Shown: piece by piece, positions 22,091 to 34,161 of the stretch | Layout: every line of letters starts with the position of its first letter | How positions within the stretch are numbered: position 1 is the stretch's first letter | The notes under the pieces: generated by a model | Seen by the model: only the letters and a program-made list of their open reading frames with translations | Told to the model about the DNA's origin: nothing | Database searches by the model: none | Program-made: the position numbers and the translations under genes | Source: Piper betle | Lineage: Eukaryota; Streptophyta; Magnoliopsida; Piperales; Piperaceae | Assembly (NCBI GenBank): GCA_033002965.1 | Contig: JAURVB010013282.1 | Span: 62,001-126,000 of the forward strand | Direction: 5' to 3' | Length of the DNA: 64,000 bases

Positions 22091-22894
22091 TGTTAGGACG
22101 TATTAATTATACACCTAATATTAGGGCAGATCCTCAATTGATTAGGATTCTCTTAGTTAAGTAGATTGACCTAATAAATCTTAATTATTTTGTATTTATC
22201 CATATTAGGAAAGTCATTATTGACTTATTGATTAGGAGTCTTATTATTGTTATTCTCGTATAAATAAGACCACCTTAATAGAATTAGGGAAAATTATATG
22301 AGATGCACCTCGTATAACTTATACGAGCTATATATTTAATTTGAATAATTTTTAGTAGGTTTTACAAAATAATATTTATATATATTAAAAGTAAGGTGGA
22401 TAAATAGAAGGTTAATAAAATTTTATTTTTTAATATCATTATCACTTATTTTTAAATTTAAAATATGCACAAGTTAATAAATATTTTAAAATTAATTTTT
22501 ATTATAAATACTTTGTTAACTAAGATGAAATGATTAAAAATATTAGATTGTGTTAAAATTTTATAATTATTCTTATTATTTATTATTTTATTGATCCAAG
22601 TAATTTTTAAAGTATAGGACCTACTAAATTGTTCAAAATAAAATATATAATTTATATAAACTAAATGAAGTGTAACTTGTGTATACAGTGCTCATCGAAT
22701 TATGTCGCCTAATTTTATGAAGAGAGGACATGGGAGAAGAAAAAAATAGCTATAGTGCTTGGCTTGGGGATTTAAGTTGTAGTATTTATTCTTCTCTCAA
22801 ATCTCAGGAGAAGAATTAACTCGCAGAACATCTTCGGTCATATTTTATTGTAAAATACGTTTTTCTATTATAATTTATTAAATTCTACAGTGTA
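22091..22894 (+). mobile_element. Probable solo LTR inserted in the LINE
   Basis: The RT frame is interrupted after GFSNRWF and resumes at LIRACLSIMTF. The inserted block starts TGTTAGGACG, contains a TATAAATAA promoter-like motif near 22259 and ends about 22894. GTTTG on the left and CTTTG on the right could be a mutated 5-bp target duplication. The right edge is uncertain because the expected terminal CA has to be read as TA. No coding capacity was seen. Confidence 0.5.
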
Positions 22895-23545
22895 CTTTGA
22901 TTAGAGCTTGTCTGTCAATTATGACTTTCGCGGTCGTTATTAATGGTTCACCACTGGCTACCATTCTCCCACTCCTGGGTTACTGCACGGTAAACCCTCT
23001 CTCCGTATTTAGTTCTGTAAGTAATGGAAGGGCTATCTCGATTGCTCAAAGGTTCTGAAAATAGAAGTCAATTCAATGGTTTTCAGGTACTTGAGGTGCC
23101 CCTTCTATTTCTGACTTGATGCTTGCATTTAATACGATCATCTTTTGTGGTGCTGCTCTTCCGGAAACTCTAATAATAAAATATATTTTGAGATATCAAG
23201 ATTTCAAAGTTAAGTTCTCTTGTCACCAAGTCTTCATCGCCGACTTCAGAAACTTCTGGATGTGTTGAATCTTCTTATGTTTCCAGAAGGGGAGTATTTA
23301 ACTTAGAATGCCCATATTGTTGGGAAAGCATAAGTGCAAGTTGTTTCAACCACTTGTAGCCAAAATCAAGACTTGAATTAATGGATGGAGCCACTCCAAT
23401 ATATCCTGTGTTGGGCGGTCAAGCTTCGTCAGAAGTGTCTTTCTAACACAATGACAAATTATATCATGAATTATTTTATTGTCCCCAAAAAAGTTATTAA
23501 CGATATTAATCTAGTCAAACCAGATTTTGGTGGGGCAAGAAGTGT

Positions 23546-24026
23546 GTAACGACCCACCCAAAATTTAAATTAACAGGCCTAATTATTTTTTAAAAATAAT
23601 TAATCAAATTAAAAATCTATAATCATAATTTAACTTATATATTAGATCTTATTCTAAGATGTGTTAAATGTGAGATTATTTTTATACGTTATTGAGTCCA
23701 CCCACATTTATAAAACTTCGTATTGAAAATTTTTTTCTTAAGCTTTTGGCTTTCTTATATCCCACCTCTTTTTTCATCCGAAATTCTATCCACCAAATTC
23801 TTTTCCGAGACTTCTACATTTTTAATCCAGTTCATCATCGAATATAATCATAAATATGTTCTAATACCACCGGTAATAATAATTTGGTCCAAATGTAAAT
23901 TGATGGGTTTGATAATTTTTTTAAAAGTGATTAACTAAATTAGAGATAGAAAAATATATCTCTACTTGTATATTGGTTCCTATTTTAAAATGTGTTAGGC
24001 GGAGACTATTTTTATGGGTTATTACC
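23546..24026 (+). mobile_element. Small LTR-like (TRIM-like) insertion in the LINE
   Basis: LINE coding sequence breaks after FWWGKK and resumes at GVRNSICQSKYIGG. The intervening roughly 480 bp start TGTGTAACGACCCACCC and contain two related halves. Both carry a CTAAATTAGAGATAGA/CAAATTAAAAATCTAT-type block, an AAGATGTGTTAAATG/AAAATGTGTTAGGCG block and a TTTTTATRSGTTATT block. This suggests two degenerate terminal repeats of a miniature element. No primer-binding site was found. Confidence 0.4.
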
Positions 24027-25640
24027 GGGAGTCCGGAATAGTATTTGTCAATCCAAATATATTGGGGGTGCTGGTATTCGAGATTTGACAAATATGAACT
24101 CTACTCTTTTAGCTAAGTTGCCCTCAATCTTTTATTGCTAAGGTTATTGCTGCAAGATATGAGAAAGATTGAGGGTGGTGGGCAACGCCAAGTCTTCTCC
24201 CTCTTTAAAACTTTGGAAAAGTATTTTTCGTGGTCTAAGCCTTTAAAATGATGTTGCTTGGTCTTTTGGTAATGGTGCCTCTATCCGACTTGTCTTAGAC
24301 CCATGGTGTTGGGTTGTCCTGATCATGTTCCTTGACTGAATCCAAGGTATTATCAACTTTAGGTTAATTTGCCAGTTACTTATCTCTGCTATTTAGGACA
24401 AGCTAGATGGAATGCCAACAAATTCGGCAACTTTTTCACCTTACAGATTGTGGGTTTTATTCTTAAATTGCCTCCTCCATCACCAGTTGGAAGGAATAGG
24501 CTTCATTGGTACCCAAATAAACATGGCAACTTCTCTGTGAAGCAAATGTTCAATCATATAAATACTATTTCATTTCCAAGGGAGTACACTAGTTGTTGGA
24601 AAACTTGATGGAAACTTTCTGGCCCTCCTCGCCTTCTCTTCTTGGGTATCAGAGGTATATCTTCCGATGGAATTTGTATTCTTTGTCATGATGGACTCGA
24701 AACTGATTCCCATCTACTCTTTGACTGCCCTCTTACCGGCAATATTGTTTAATGTTACGGGAATGAGAGTCTCCTCACTTCATCTTTCATACCTTCAAAT
24801 TTGCTCATCTCATGGTAAAAGTGAATTTTCTGAATAGAGACAATACTATCCTCAAATGCCACCTCCGTTTGGATAAGTTACGGCGATGTCAAAATGAACT
24901 AGTTTTGGGTACGTCTACTTCAGTCAACATACCAACTCTTGTGTAGCAAATTTCTATACGATGGGATTCGATCAGCAGGATCAATCCTAAATTTTTTCAA
25001 GCATGCCCTTTTCACTTTACCCATCCTCCTTCACCTCTTGATTACTATATACCAGATTGTGCTTTTGACTACGTCTCCTTCGTGGATGGTAGTTATGAAC
25101 CTTTATGCAAAAATTTTGGCCCCTCCAGGCCGATGGTGCGTTTCCATCGTCAATCATCCTAAGAAGTGATAGTGGAGACGCATGGCGTCTCTATCGGGAG
25201 GAGCCAAAACCGGTTCAACCTTTATCTTATTCATCAGGGTGGTCTTTTATCTATTATGATAAATACAACTCCATGAACTCTATTATCTATGGTTCCTTTT
25301 CAGCTGCCAATGCATAACAAGTTAAACTTGAAGCAGTAGCCCAAGCTATATAATTTTTGCAGCTTCTTTGAAGGGAAGTAAAAGCCTTAATACTTTCTGA
25401 CCGTAAAGATATTGTGGATAGCTTTATCTTTTATTCAGATTTGTTCTTAGATGGGAATACTATAGTTTTGTTTTTTGAAAGACTGTTAGCTACTCTTAAC
25501 ATTGTAATGTTACCCTTAGATGGACATGTGGAGTTAACTTGCAGCTGCGACACACTTTTGCTAATCAAGCAAGAGTTGGTCGTTGCCCTTTTGTACGTCT
25601 TTTAGTAAACGGATCTCTCTTTTCCTTAAAATGTTATTAA

Positions 25641-26334
25641 TAATAACTGGCTTTTCTATAATTGAAATATGGCTTAGGGGTGGTGCACCTAAATCACTCT
25701 GCCACCATCCCCACTAAGTGAGATTTTTGGATCATTTCAAGAAAATTAAATAAGATGTTACGCCATGCGCGGATAGACTCCAAATTAATACATAACTTTC
25801 ATTGAATAATAAAATAGCCTATAATAAATTAATATCTTAGAAAAAATTTTAATTTTAAAGAAAAATTATAATAATTTGATTATTTTTTATTTTGTTATAT
25901 TTTGATTGGTTAAATTTAATACTCTTCAATAGAGTGATTTTTAATTTTTCTTTTTACAATTTGTTTTAAAAAAGATCTACTATCACAAAATTACTGGAGT
26001 GGGTACTTTTTCAAAATTCTTATCTTGGTTTGGTTTAAAAAGGAACGGAATAGAGGAGAAACACTTTTTTTAAAAGGGAGAAACACCTTTTCCCACAATT
26101 TTGTGATTCTAAATGACAATTTTTAGAATTGTCACCGTTTTTATGGAATTTTTCAAAAATATTTTTGGTTAAGATGAACGGATGAAATCAGTGAAATGCC
26201 CTTTGCGCTATAGTTGAAGGAAAATTTGCGAAGATGTGAGTGTAAATTACTTTTTATGTTATTTTGGTGGAATTAAGATGAAATGATTTATTAGACTTTC
26301 AATTTTGTAGAACATTCTTTGACTTTTTATTATG
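25641..26334. other. AT-rich spacer
   Basis: I see no gene, terminal repeat or recognisable element here. Confidence 0.4.
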
Positions 26335-26339
26335 GTAGG

Positions 26340-28192
26340 TGTCACAGACCCGTTCGCAAGGCCTAATTTTTCGCCTCCGAGTTCCTGCCTGTGCGGCGTA
26401 TTCCCCTCCTGGGAACACTCAGCCTGATACTCAACACGCAATAGCGGGAGCCAAGGCCACAAACACTACACTCGTGTTCGGCCGCAATACGCACCACCGA
26501 GGTTGACCCCTGCACGTCCAGCAGGTCCACCCGCTCGGTGTTGCCCTCGAACGGCGCCCTTGATCGATCACCCGTGTCTGGCCACGCACCAGCACTTCGA
26601 CAGCACTCCTGGCTGTCGGCACGCCTTGCCGATGAGGCTGTTCCAGGAGTCAAACAGCACCACCACCGCAGCACTGCCCGATCGCCCCACCAGCATCACG
26701 CCTGGTAGAGATCGTGCCTCTGTCCTGTTCGTCTCAGCAACCACTGTCGCCTTGTAAACCTCGACTACGACCCGGTACTAAGGTTCCCTGCCTAAAACGT
26801 CAGACAACGAACACAACACAGATATACGGGAAACCCCAACCTTATATTAATCTGTCCAATACAAGGAATTACAAGTACTCGACTCCTCTCTCAAGCACTC
26901 GCTCGGCTTGTGGACAGCCCCCACAGCCTCGCCCCTAATGTACCCAAAATACAAGGGAGGTCACACAAGGATTACCTGGCCTGAGTAACCCTCCCAGTTG
27001 CCAACACCAGCAACCTCACAACGTGCACCTTGGATTCAAGCAAGCGTCTGGAATTCCAGCACTACTCCCAGCGCCGGCTGCAGCAACTCCCTCGCTTCTT
27101 CCCTCTCCGGGTTGCTCACGTTGCACACACCGATCAGCAGGTCTCACCACGAGAACAAGTTCCCAATCGGCCCTCTCTTCAATCCGTCGAAGAGAAGTTC
27201 CTTTCTCCACGTCTGGCCTAACCCTTATATACTCCCACGAACTGCTGCTCCAAGATAACTCCGAATCTGCCAGCATCTTCAACTCCAGAGATCTGCAAGA
27301 TCCACCGTGTTCAGCAACCTAGCCCATCTCCCGTCCAGGTTCATCCAACGGCCTTCAAGTTTATCTTCAGCAGTTAGTTGCAACTAACTTCCTAAACGCC
27401 CAATCTGGATAACTGCATATCTTCACCAAGATACTCCAGCAACGTCCAGGAAGCTTCCTCCTAACCGTCGGCTGCACCGCTAGGATCCCGTCTCGATCAC
27501 CACGGCTCGACCCTAGGCCTTGGTTCAACCTCGCAGCAACTACCGACCCACATGCCGGCAATGGCCCACCGCTGCGTCGCCCAAATCTGCACATCGCTAC
27601 CGATCAGGACCCAGTACCGCACCAAACAGCGGTGCCCGCATGCCGCTCATGCCCGCGCCCATGCACCATGCAGCGCTCGCGCGCCGCGCCCGTGCACCCG
27701 CTCGCGCGCCCGCACGCGCTCGTCCGCGCGCGCTCGCCCGCGCGCGTCCGCCTGTGCGCACACCTGCGCGACGCTCGGCGCGCTCGCTCGCGCGCTCCTG
27801 CTGCTGCTCCCGGTAGCGTGATCGGTCCAAATACCGATCACCACGCAGCGCCTAGCGCCAGTGCTCGATCACAGCACTCGCTAGCGCACCTCGATCCGAC
27901 CTTGCTGCTTTTGAGGTTTCTTCGAACCCGGACCCGGCATTGCTCGGCACACCATGTACCGACCCAAATGCCGGCACTTGCTGCTGTTCCCGACGCCTTG
28001 CTCCACCGGCATGCTCGGTCCTCCAGCAGCGTCGTGCAACTCGGTTTGGACTGCAACATAATCACGGGTTAGCCTCGGTGTGTTGTTTCCACCACTCGGA
28101 TAACCACTGCTATCCCCTTCATGGACGTAGGGAATCCAGGAACAACACCCAAACCCTGGTTCCCGGGACGTCCACGAATCAAGGCTGTAATA
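26340..28192 (-). mobile_element. Solo LTR of a Ty3/gypsy element with GC-rich core
   Basis: The plus strand starts TGTCACAGACCC. It is flanked by a perfect target duplication GTAGG (26335-26339 and 28193-28197), giving 1853 bp. The block at about 28060-28175 (AACACCCAAACCCTGGTTCCCGG region) matches 49035-49135, which lies next to a gypsy integrase end and purine tract on the minus strand, so this LTR is minus-oriented. Positions about 27640-27810 are almost entirely GCGC/CGCG-type sequence. Overlapping open frames in all phases at 26363-28072 are side effects of base composition and have no recognisable domain. Confidence 0.85.
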
Positions 28193-28359
28193 GTAGGAAC
28201 GGTTGAAAAAAATAGAATTAAACTTAAAAGTGGTGATTTAATTAGTATAGGCCGCTCAACTAAAAATATGTTACTAGGTGTTCAACTTCAATTAGGAATT
28301 TTTATTTTAGGAATATTATATTATAAAAACTATGTAAAAGAAAGCCTATTTACCATTAT

Positions 28360-29955
28360 TTTAATGATAATTTTTACAAAAATAAAAAATGTTATATAGT
28401 TAATTTAAACAAAGTACATGTAAAAGTAGAATATAATTAAATTTTAAAACTAATGTATACTCTTTGATTATCTTTATATTTAATTTTATTTGTCTTATAT
28501 ATTGTTTTTGCAATTTTAACAATGTTTAAGTGTTTTAATCATATTTATAAAATAAAATATTTATATGTTTAGTGAAAGTATAGCCTGTCCATCTGTACAT
28601 TGTTGGAACAGTTGACAAGCATATGAGAGATGGTGGCGTGACGGAGACAAACGAAAATACTAAAAGAAAGTCTTGTGAATACAAAAAGAAGTCTCATAAT
28701 AGGTAACTTAATTATTCCATTAATTAATATATTTAGATAAAATCATATATAAACCATAAATGATGAGAACCACATAAAGTTAAAATAAAATTCTAACATT
28801 TCTAAATGTTAATAAGTTATTCTAGATTCTATAATAGATGTCATGTTGGTTTTACTTTATTTTCCAATTTTTTGATGTTTTAAAGCATTCAATAATATGC
28901 TTATTAAAGGTGGTTTCTTGGTTGAATCATATTTCTTTTTGTAGCTCTTTAGTTTATACTAAATATTTTTAATGAATTAAACATTTTTATTTATATAGTT
29001 AATTAATCCATGAAATGATGTGGTGGTTTTAAATTTTCTAAATTTTGGATCGTCTAAAGGGATGGATTTATTTTTTTAAACATAATAATAACGTTTTTAA
29101 TTTCTCAATGTTGTTATATTAATTAATCTTTAGATATTTTGTATTAAGTACGCATAAAAGGAACAATAGATAACTAATATGTATAGTATATAAGTGGTAG
29201 AGATATTAAAATGCAAAGCTACTCCTTTGTTAGAAGTTCTATATATCCTATTTTATTAAAATTATTACGTTTAATTTCTTAATATATTTTATGTCCGCAT
29301 GCATTCACTTGCAGGATATGAAAAGATATATTATAGAAAGAAGTTATGATTTGACAATGATAAGATAAAACAAGATTAGAGTCTACTTTATAACCTATTA
29401 TAAAATATGAGTTTTTAAGCCAAGGAATATGTATATATAGTTTCTTAAATTTAATGTGTGTTTCTTATAATTTGATAGACATGGATTTATAAACATTAGT
29501 GTATATTATTATGAATCAGTCAAGACTAAAAAATACAAATAAAAATTTTACACCATTTATAGAAAAAATGTTTATGTTTAATACATTATTATTAGTAATT
29601 TTATATAAGTATATAAATCATATTTTGCATCTATTAATTAGCCAGTATGATTACATTATAAAGTTTTCTAGTATCTTTTATATCTAATATTATCATATAT
29701 TATATATATTGTGCCATTTTTTAATTATAATTTTCACAAAAATAAAAAATGTTATGTAGTTGATTTAAACAAAGTACATGTAAAAGTAGAATAAAATTAA
29801 ATTTTAGAACTAATGTGTACTCTTTATATAATAATTAATTATTATCGTTATATTTAATTTTATTTGTATTATATATTTTTTACAATTTTAACATTGTTTA
29901 AGTGTTTTAATCATATTTATAAAATAAAAATATTTATATGTTTTGTGAAATTATA
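28360..29955 (+). repeat. Direct repeat pair in AT-rich DNA
   Basis: A segment of about 220 bp at 28360-28582 recurs at 29721-29955. Both contain AAATAAAAAATGTTAT, TTTAAACAAAGTACATGTAA, ACTAATGTRTACTCTTT and AGTGTTTTAATCATATTTAT. In both copies it is followed by a related exon-like segment (28583-28680 and 29999-30097). The DNA between is AT-rich and shows no gene. Confidence 0.7.
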
Positions 29956-29998
29956 CCGTGCGTAGCTATTAATAACTAGTTTATAATAGAATGAAATA

Positions 29999-30097
29999 AT
30001 GGCCGGCGAGACGGGGATTCTGTACGAGGGAGTCCTGTACATCCGTACTTTGTTGGAGCGGTCGACAAGCATACCAGAGATGGCGGCGCAAAGATGA
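29999..30097 (+). other. Short exon-like frame, possibly a captured gene fragment
   Basis: An ATG at 29999 opens a 32-codon frame (MAGETGILYEGVLYIRTLLE then RSTSIPEMAAQR). It is GC-rich against an AT-rich background and looks like a first coding exon. I do not recognise the gene. A decayed relative without the ATG is at 28583-28680 (CTLLEQLTSI). The DNA just upstream, ACCGTGCGTAGC ... AACTAGT, resembles a Helitron 3' end, which would fit capture of a host exon next to a Helitron, but this is inference. Confidence 0.3.
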
Positions 30098-30339
30098 GTT
30101 GATTCTGAGACAAAACGAAAAGACGAAAAGTTGCGCTGCTAAATCCCGCCGTCCCACATTTGTAATTACCCGCCTTCCTCGACCCAACGTTCCAACATAA
30201 TCCGACACAGTTCCATCACGTTGAAATCACCCATTTTTGGGACACTTGCAAAACTTGTCAACTGCGTGCGACGGCAGCAGAGAAATCAGGTCGACTGCAA
30301 AATTCAGTCTCGAGAAGGCGACCGCTGTGCCACGTTGAA

Positions 30340-33200
30340 ACGGGGCTACTCACGGTCGCAGATCATATTAATATTTTAGTAATTATTTAGTGACTAGTAG
30401 AGTGAATTTGCGATTACAATCGTAAATGCTTATGACTTATATTGCGACTAAATTTGCGGTTACAACCCTACTTTGCCACCACCACCGCCCATCGTCATCT
30501 AAGGTCACCCCATAAATTTTAGGTAGATTATTTTACTCTTTTAAAGTTTATATTTTTTGATAAAAATGTTAATTAGGATTTAAAATTATTAATTGTTGTT
30601 GTTTTTTGATTGGTGTTCAATTTTGTTTGTTGATTGTCGTTGATTGTTGTTTAGTGTTTATTTGATTTGATTTTTAATTTATTTTGAGTACAGAAAATTT
30701 TGGGTTTATTTAAGATATATTTTACATTTATTTTAGATTATTTATTATTTATAAACATAAAATTTATTTTAAAGCAATAATTATGTGGGTTTATTTTAGA
30801 ATATTTATTGTTTATGAAATTAGGGTTTATTTCAAAATAATGATGATGATACCATTATTGTATAAAATTTTATTTGGGTTTATTTTAGATTTATTTTATA
30901 TTATTTATTGTTTATAAAATTAGGGTTTATTTTAAAGTAATGATTATGATAGAATAATTAGCATAATTTTATTTTTTGTTTAAATTTGTGATTAAAATTC
31001 GTAATTAAATTTAATGATAACGTTGGAATGATTGAACATAGATGTTATTAGTAAAAATTGAATTAATACGATGGCACAATGGTTAAACATGAGATTTAAA
31101 TTTTCATAACTCTTAAGTTGCAATTTAATTATATAATCTAAGGTATTCAATTTAATTAGTGTTTTTCTATAGTCGATTACTTTGGATTATAGTCGAGCAC
31201 AATGCTTGTATAAGATCTGACAATTAATAATGTAATTTTTTTGAATACTTCTATAATCGTCATATATGAAAAAAGAATTCACAATCATTTTATAAAAAAC
31301 TTTGTGATTATAGATATGGCTCGTGGTCGTTGGCCAAGTCAGCATAGGAGCGGGTCACGTCGATTTGGATCCTGTGGTAGGGGTCTCAGGATGAGCCGGT
31401 TGCATCACCACTAGATAAGCATGCTCCTATACCCCCGTTGGGTGACGATGTGGAGGAGCATCCTGCAGATGCCACCAACATAGTAAATAGTTCTTGGCAA
31501 CCTCACAGACCGAACAAACTCCATGCGTCGAGCTCGTCCATATCTTTAGGAGCCTTGTTTCATCTGGTTACGAGGAGGTAATGTTTTCATATTCTTATTC
31601 TAATATTATGAATTTAATTTTAATGTAGATCTGGGCTTGTCAATTTTATAAACTTCATGATTCGAGCATGCCTAGACATATTAGTGTCATAATTAAGGCC
31701 AAAGTCCATGGAACATATCCGATGTAGATTGATGCACCTCCTAATGTCAGGGGTATATGGTGCAGAGAGTGGATGATTAATTACACCAACATCTAACTTT
31801 CATTATCTACACATAAAAAAATGTATTACATAGTTTGTAAAGATGTTTAATTTTATTTCATGCAAAATATACATAGAGGCCAGAGGATGAGCCACAGGCA
31901 CGATCTACCTTCTTTGACGCAACCCACAAATTATATAAGGAGATGATGAAGCGAGCGAGACATGGAAGATGTCAGTTGTAACACTCCAAATCCAGTTCAT
32001 ACTCGGGAACTAAACTAGAATGTCACTGGTCTTGGTTAGATTGGCTAACCCGAACCCAACTCCTGTGGATCTATTATCGGTGTCTCGAGATAGAAGATGT
32101 CGATCGCTATGCATGAATGAATACACAAAAATAACCCTAACATGCTACTACATGGATGATATGTTAACCAATTCACATACTAAATAATTACGATGAAAAT
32201 TGATAAAATTCGTAAAATAAGACGGACTCAGTCCCTAAAAGTACAATTAAGGGTCACCCCATCAAATCAACATGTATGTGTGTGTGTGTGTATATATATA
32301 TATATTCATTCACACAACTTTCTAATTTGTTGTATAATCATTCTGAAGTTTGGGTCTCAACCTATCGATGTATCCAAGAGACGTCATTGTTCCTCCATCA
32401 AGACTAACTCATCCTACTCATAATCATCACCTACATATATTATAAAAATACGTCAGTAATGAGTGTTACTGGTCCACAAATATAACTAATATTAAACTGG
32501 CTATGAGAGCAAACTCTCATATGAAGAAAAATATGAAGGGCACCTATTAAGGAACCACTAGGCTGCAAACCCGGTAGCATCCTAAACTGACTGCTCTACT
32601 GTTACTAATACCACTCTCGAAATTTTCTTATTTTATTTTCTGGTCCCTTGGGACTACTAGAATATCATAAGCCATCTCATTTCTTCCATATTTCTCCTAG
32701 CCTTGAGTACGAAGACCGAGTACTCTCATGCAGTCTCCTTTAATACCCTTTGAAGCACAAGTCCGGACATGTACTGTACTAAACAGTACCCATAAACCTC
32801 TATATTTCTCATGGTATGGGGAACTCAAAAAGGGAGTTGTCAAGATCCCTCAGGATTAGAACAGTCGGCTCACTAATCTGGAGCCCACTTTGACATAATG
32901 TCATATGATATCATCTATTTTGTGCATGTTTTCTTTTTAAAAAAATGGTTAATTGATTTGTGCTAATAAGTAACATTTTTCCAAGTTAATATCGAGAGCG
33001 TATAGAGTCGACATATGATACTAATCCTTGTAGCTAACCATTAGTCGTCCACCCTCTGGCACACTAATATGCGATCGAAGAGCCAAACAAGGGCTAGTAT
33101 TATTGATTGGAATCTGCAGTGATGGCAATGCACTAGCTTCCTTCCAAGTTATGTGGATCTACTTTGTATCACGCTAATGATAATGATAGGTCTTCTGCTG
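30340..33200 (+). mobile_element. CACTA transposon remnant with decayed coding region
   Basis: Positions 30345-30480 carry subterminal repeats of the CACTA kind (GTGACTAGTAGAGTG, GCGATTACAATCG, TTGCGGTTACAA). At about 31316 a plus-strand start MARGRWPSQHRSGSRRFGS resembles the basic N-terminus of plant En/Spm proteins. Near 31690-31780 KAKVHGTYPM then IDAPPNVRGIWCREWM matches the style of the plant transposase Ptta/En/Spm region. Near 33070 EEPNKG and WNLQ-type sequence corresponds to the inverted block at 2540-2660. Stops are frequent and no frame is intact. An LTR fragment is nested at 31977-32890. Confidence 0.55.
31977..32890 (-). mobile_element. Truncated LTR of the large family (copy D)
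   Basis: The fragment begins TGTAACACTCC, like copy B, and follows it through the GGTCTCAACC, GAGTGTTACTGGTCC, ATGAGAGCAAACTCTCATATG and GTACGAAGACCGAGTACTCTC landmarks. It stops near 32890 without the other end. It is inserted in CACTA-derived DNA. A (GT)n(AT)n microsatellite lies at about 32275-32305. Confidence 0.7.
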
Positions 33201-33940
33201 ATACGAACATAGTCGCAAAAATCAGAATTACACGTTGAATTGGATTTATAGGGAGTCATTGAATTGAATCAATTAATAAAAAATCGGATAAGAACTGGTT
33301 CACTTGATCAGTTAAAATCGGTCATTAATTTCCTCTCCTTGTCCTCCTCATCATTTTAGAACACGTAATTAGATTATTTATTATTGTATTTTATTTTATT
33401 ATATTATATTTTATATATTTAAAATTTATTTTATTATTATTAATTCGAGTAAAAAGTGAATAAATTTTTATTAACTAAATTGCCTCCTCATTCTTTTCCC
33501 CATCGTCCATGGCCGACCACCTCCTCGCCGAGCCTCGGCCGGTCCCTACCCCGGATGGTAAATTTAATATACACAAACATCTACAAAAGTGTTAAAACGA
33601 AGGGCAGCACTTGGCGATGCCCTGGCATGGTGTCCCCATCGTTGATGGCGGAAGCCATCCATCAACGATGGTGACGCTCCTGTCGGCGTCGCCGACAAGT
33701 CGCCAAAATTTATTAAGGGACGACTATATAAAAACAAGACGAGTACGCAAAGGGATAATTGTGTGTGGGGCTTAGCGTGGGTCGGTATTTTTGTCGTTTA
33801 GGGCTGCGGCTAATTTGTTAGATAAAAGGATAGGCAGATGCGCATTGAATGTGGTGGATCGAATTGTTGTTTGAACCCAAAAGAAATTTGGCAGTTTTAG
33901 CATCGTATTCGTTTGGAGAGAGAGTGAATTGTTGAGCTGA
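33201..33940. other. Spacer with a small GC-rich hairpin island
   Basis: AT-rich DNA up to about 33480, then a GC-rich patch (33490-33700) containing a perfect 13-bp inverted repeat, CCATCGTTGATGG at 33636-33648 and its complement at 33659-33671. An open frame across it (33456-33674) has no recognisable domain. Confidence 0.4.
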
Positions 33941-33943
33941 TGT

Positions 33944-34028
33944 GGTAGCCTACGTATGTCATGGGCTCATGGTCCACGCGTTTAAATCAGATTCATGTCT
34001 ACGAGATTAGCCCATGACATAGGCTACC
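33944..34028. promoter_or_regulatory. Inverted repeat upstream of the ERF core promoter
   Basis: The left arm 33944-33967 (GGTAGCC ... TATGTCATGGGCT) and right arm 34009-34028 (AGCCCATGACATAGGCTACC) are complementary over 20 bp, with a 4-bp bulge in the left arm and a 41-bp loop. It lies 70 bp upstream of the TATA box of the ERF gene. A regulatory role is inferred from position only; it could also be a remnant of a small element. Confidence 0.4.
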
Positions 34029-34097
34029 AATTAATTAAGCTTTTAAGATACAGCATGGTCCTCGTCAGCGGCAAGCCTCCGAGTTTGGGCCGCAAAG

Positions 34098-34105
34098 TAT
34101 ATATA
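34098..34105 (+). promoter_or_regulatory. TATA box of the ERF gene, with downstream G-box
   Basis: TATATATA at 34098-34105 is 57 bp upstream of the ATG at 34162, which implies a short leader. CACGTG, the G-box core, is at 34130-34135, between the TATA box and the start codon. Confidence 0.55.
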
Positions 34106-34161
34106 CCCAATCACGTCTTCCACACCACTCACGTGTATACGACACTCACCGCCCATGAGCC

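Larger units (their letters stand above)
21060..25640 (+). mobile_element. Degenerate L1-type LINE, 5'-truncated
   Basis: ORF2-like pieces occur in the correct order but in all frames with many stops. They are the pre-RT region (GDRNAKFFHQKFARNRRR near 21330), the RT start (SVIKSFKDWRAPGRDG near 21595), PEQSAFPPGRQIVDNGVL near 21890, the RT middle (SIMTFAVVINGSP near 22920), RT end/thumb (LLGKHKCKLFQPLVAKI near 23310), GGAGIRDLTNMNSTLLAKL near 24065, a zinc-finger-like RT C-terminal region (FSVKQMF ... CILCHDGLETDSHLLFDCP near 24530-24740) and an RNase H-like end (FVDGSY near 25080; RHTFANQARVGR near 25550). The endonuclease domain was not found. Two foreign blocks interrupt it at 22091-22894 and 23546-24026. 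It is long inactive. Confidence 0.85.

Noticed and set aside
27016..28072. Multiple open frames in the gypsy solo LTR, including Ala/Arg-rich products
   Set aside because: They overlap in every frame within an LTR bounded by target duplications; composition explains them.
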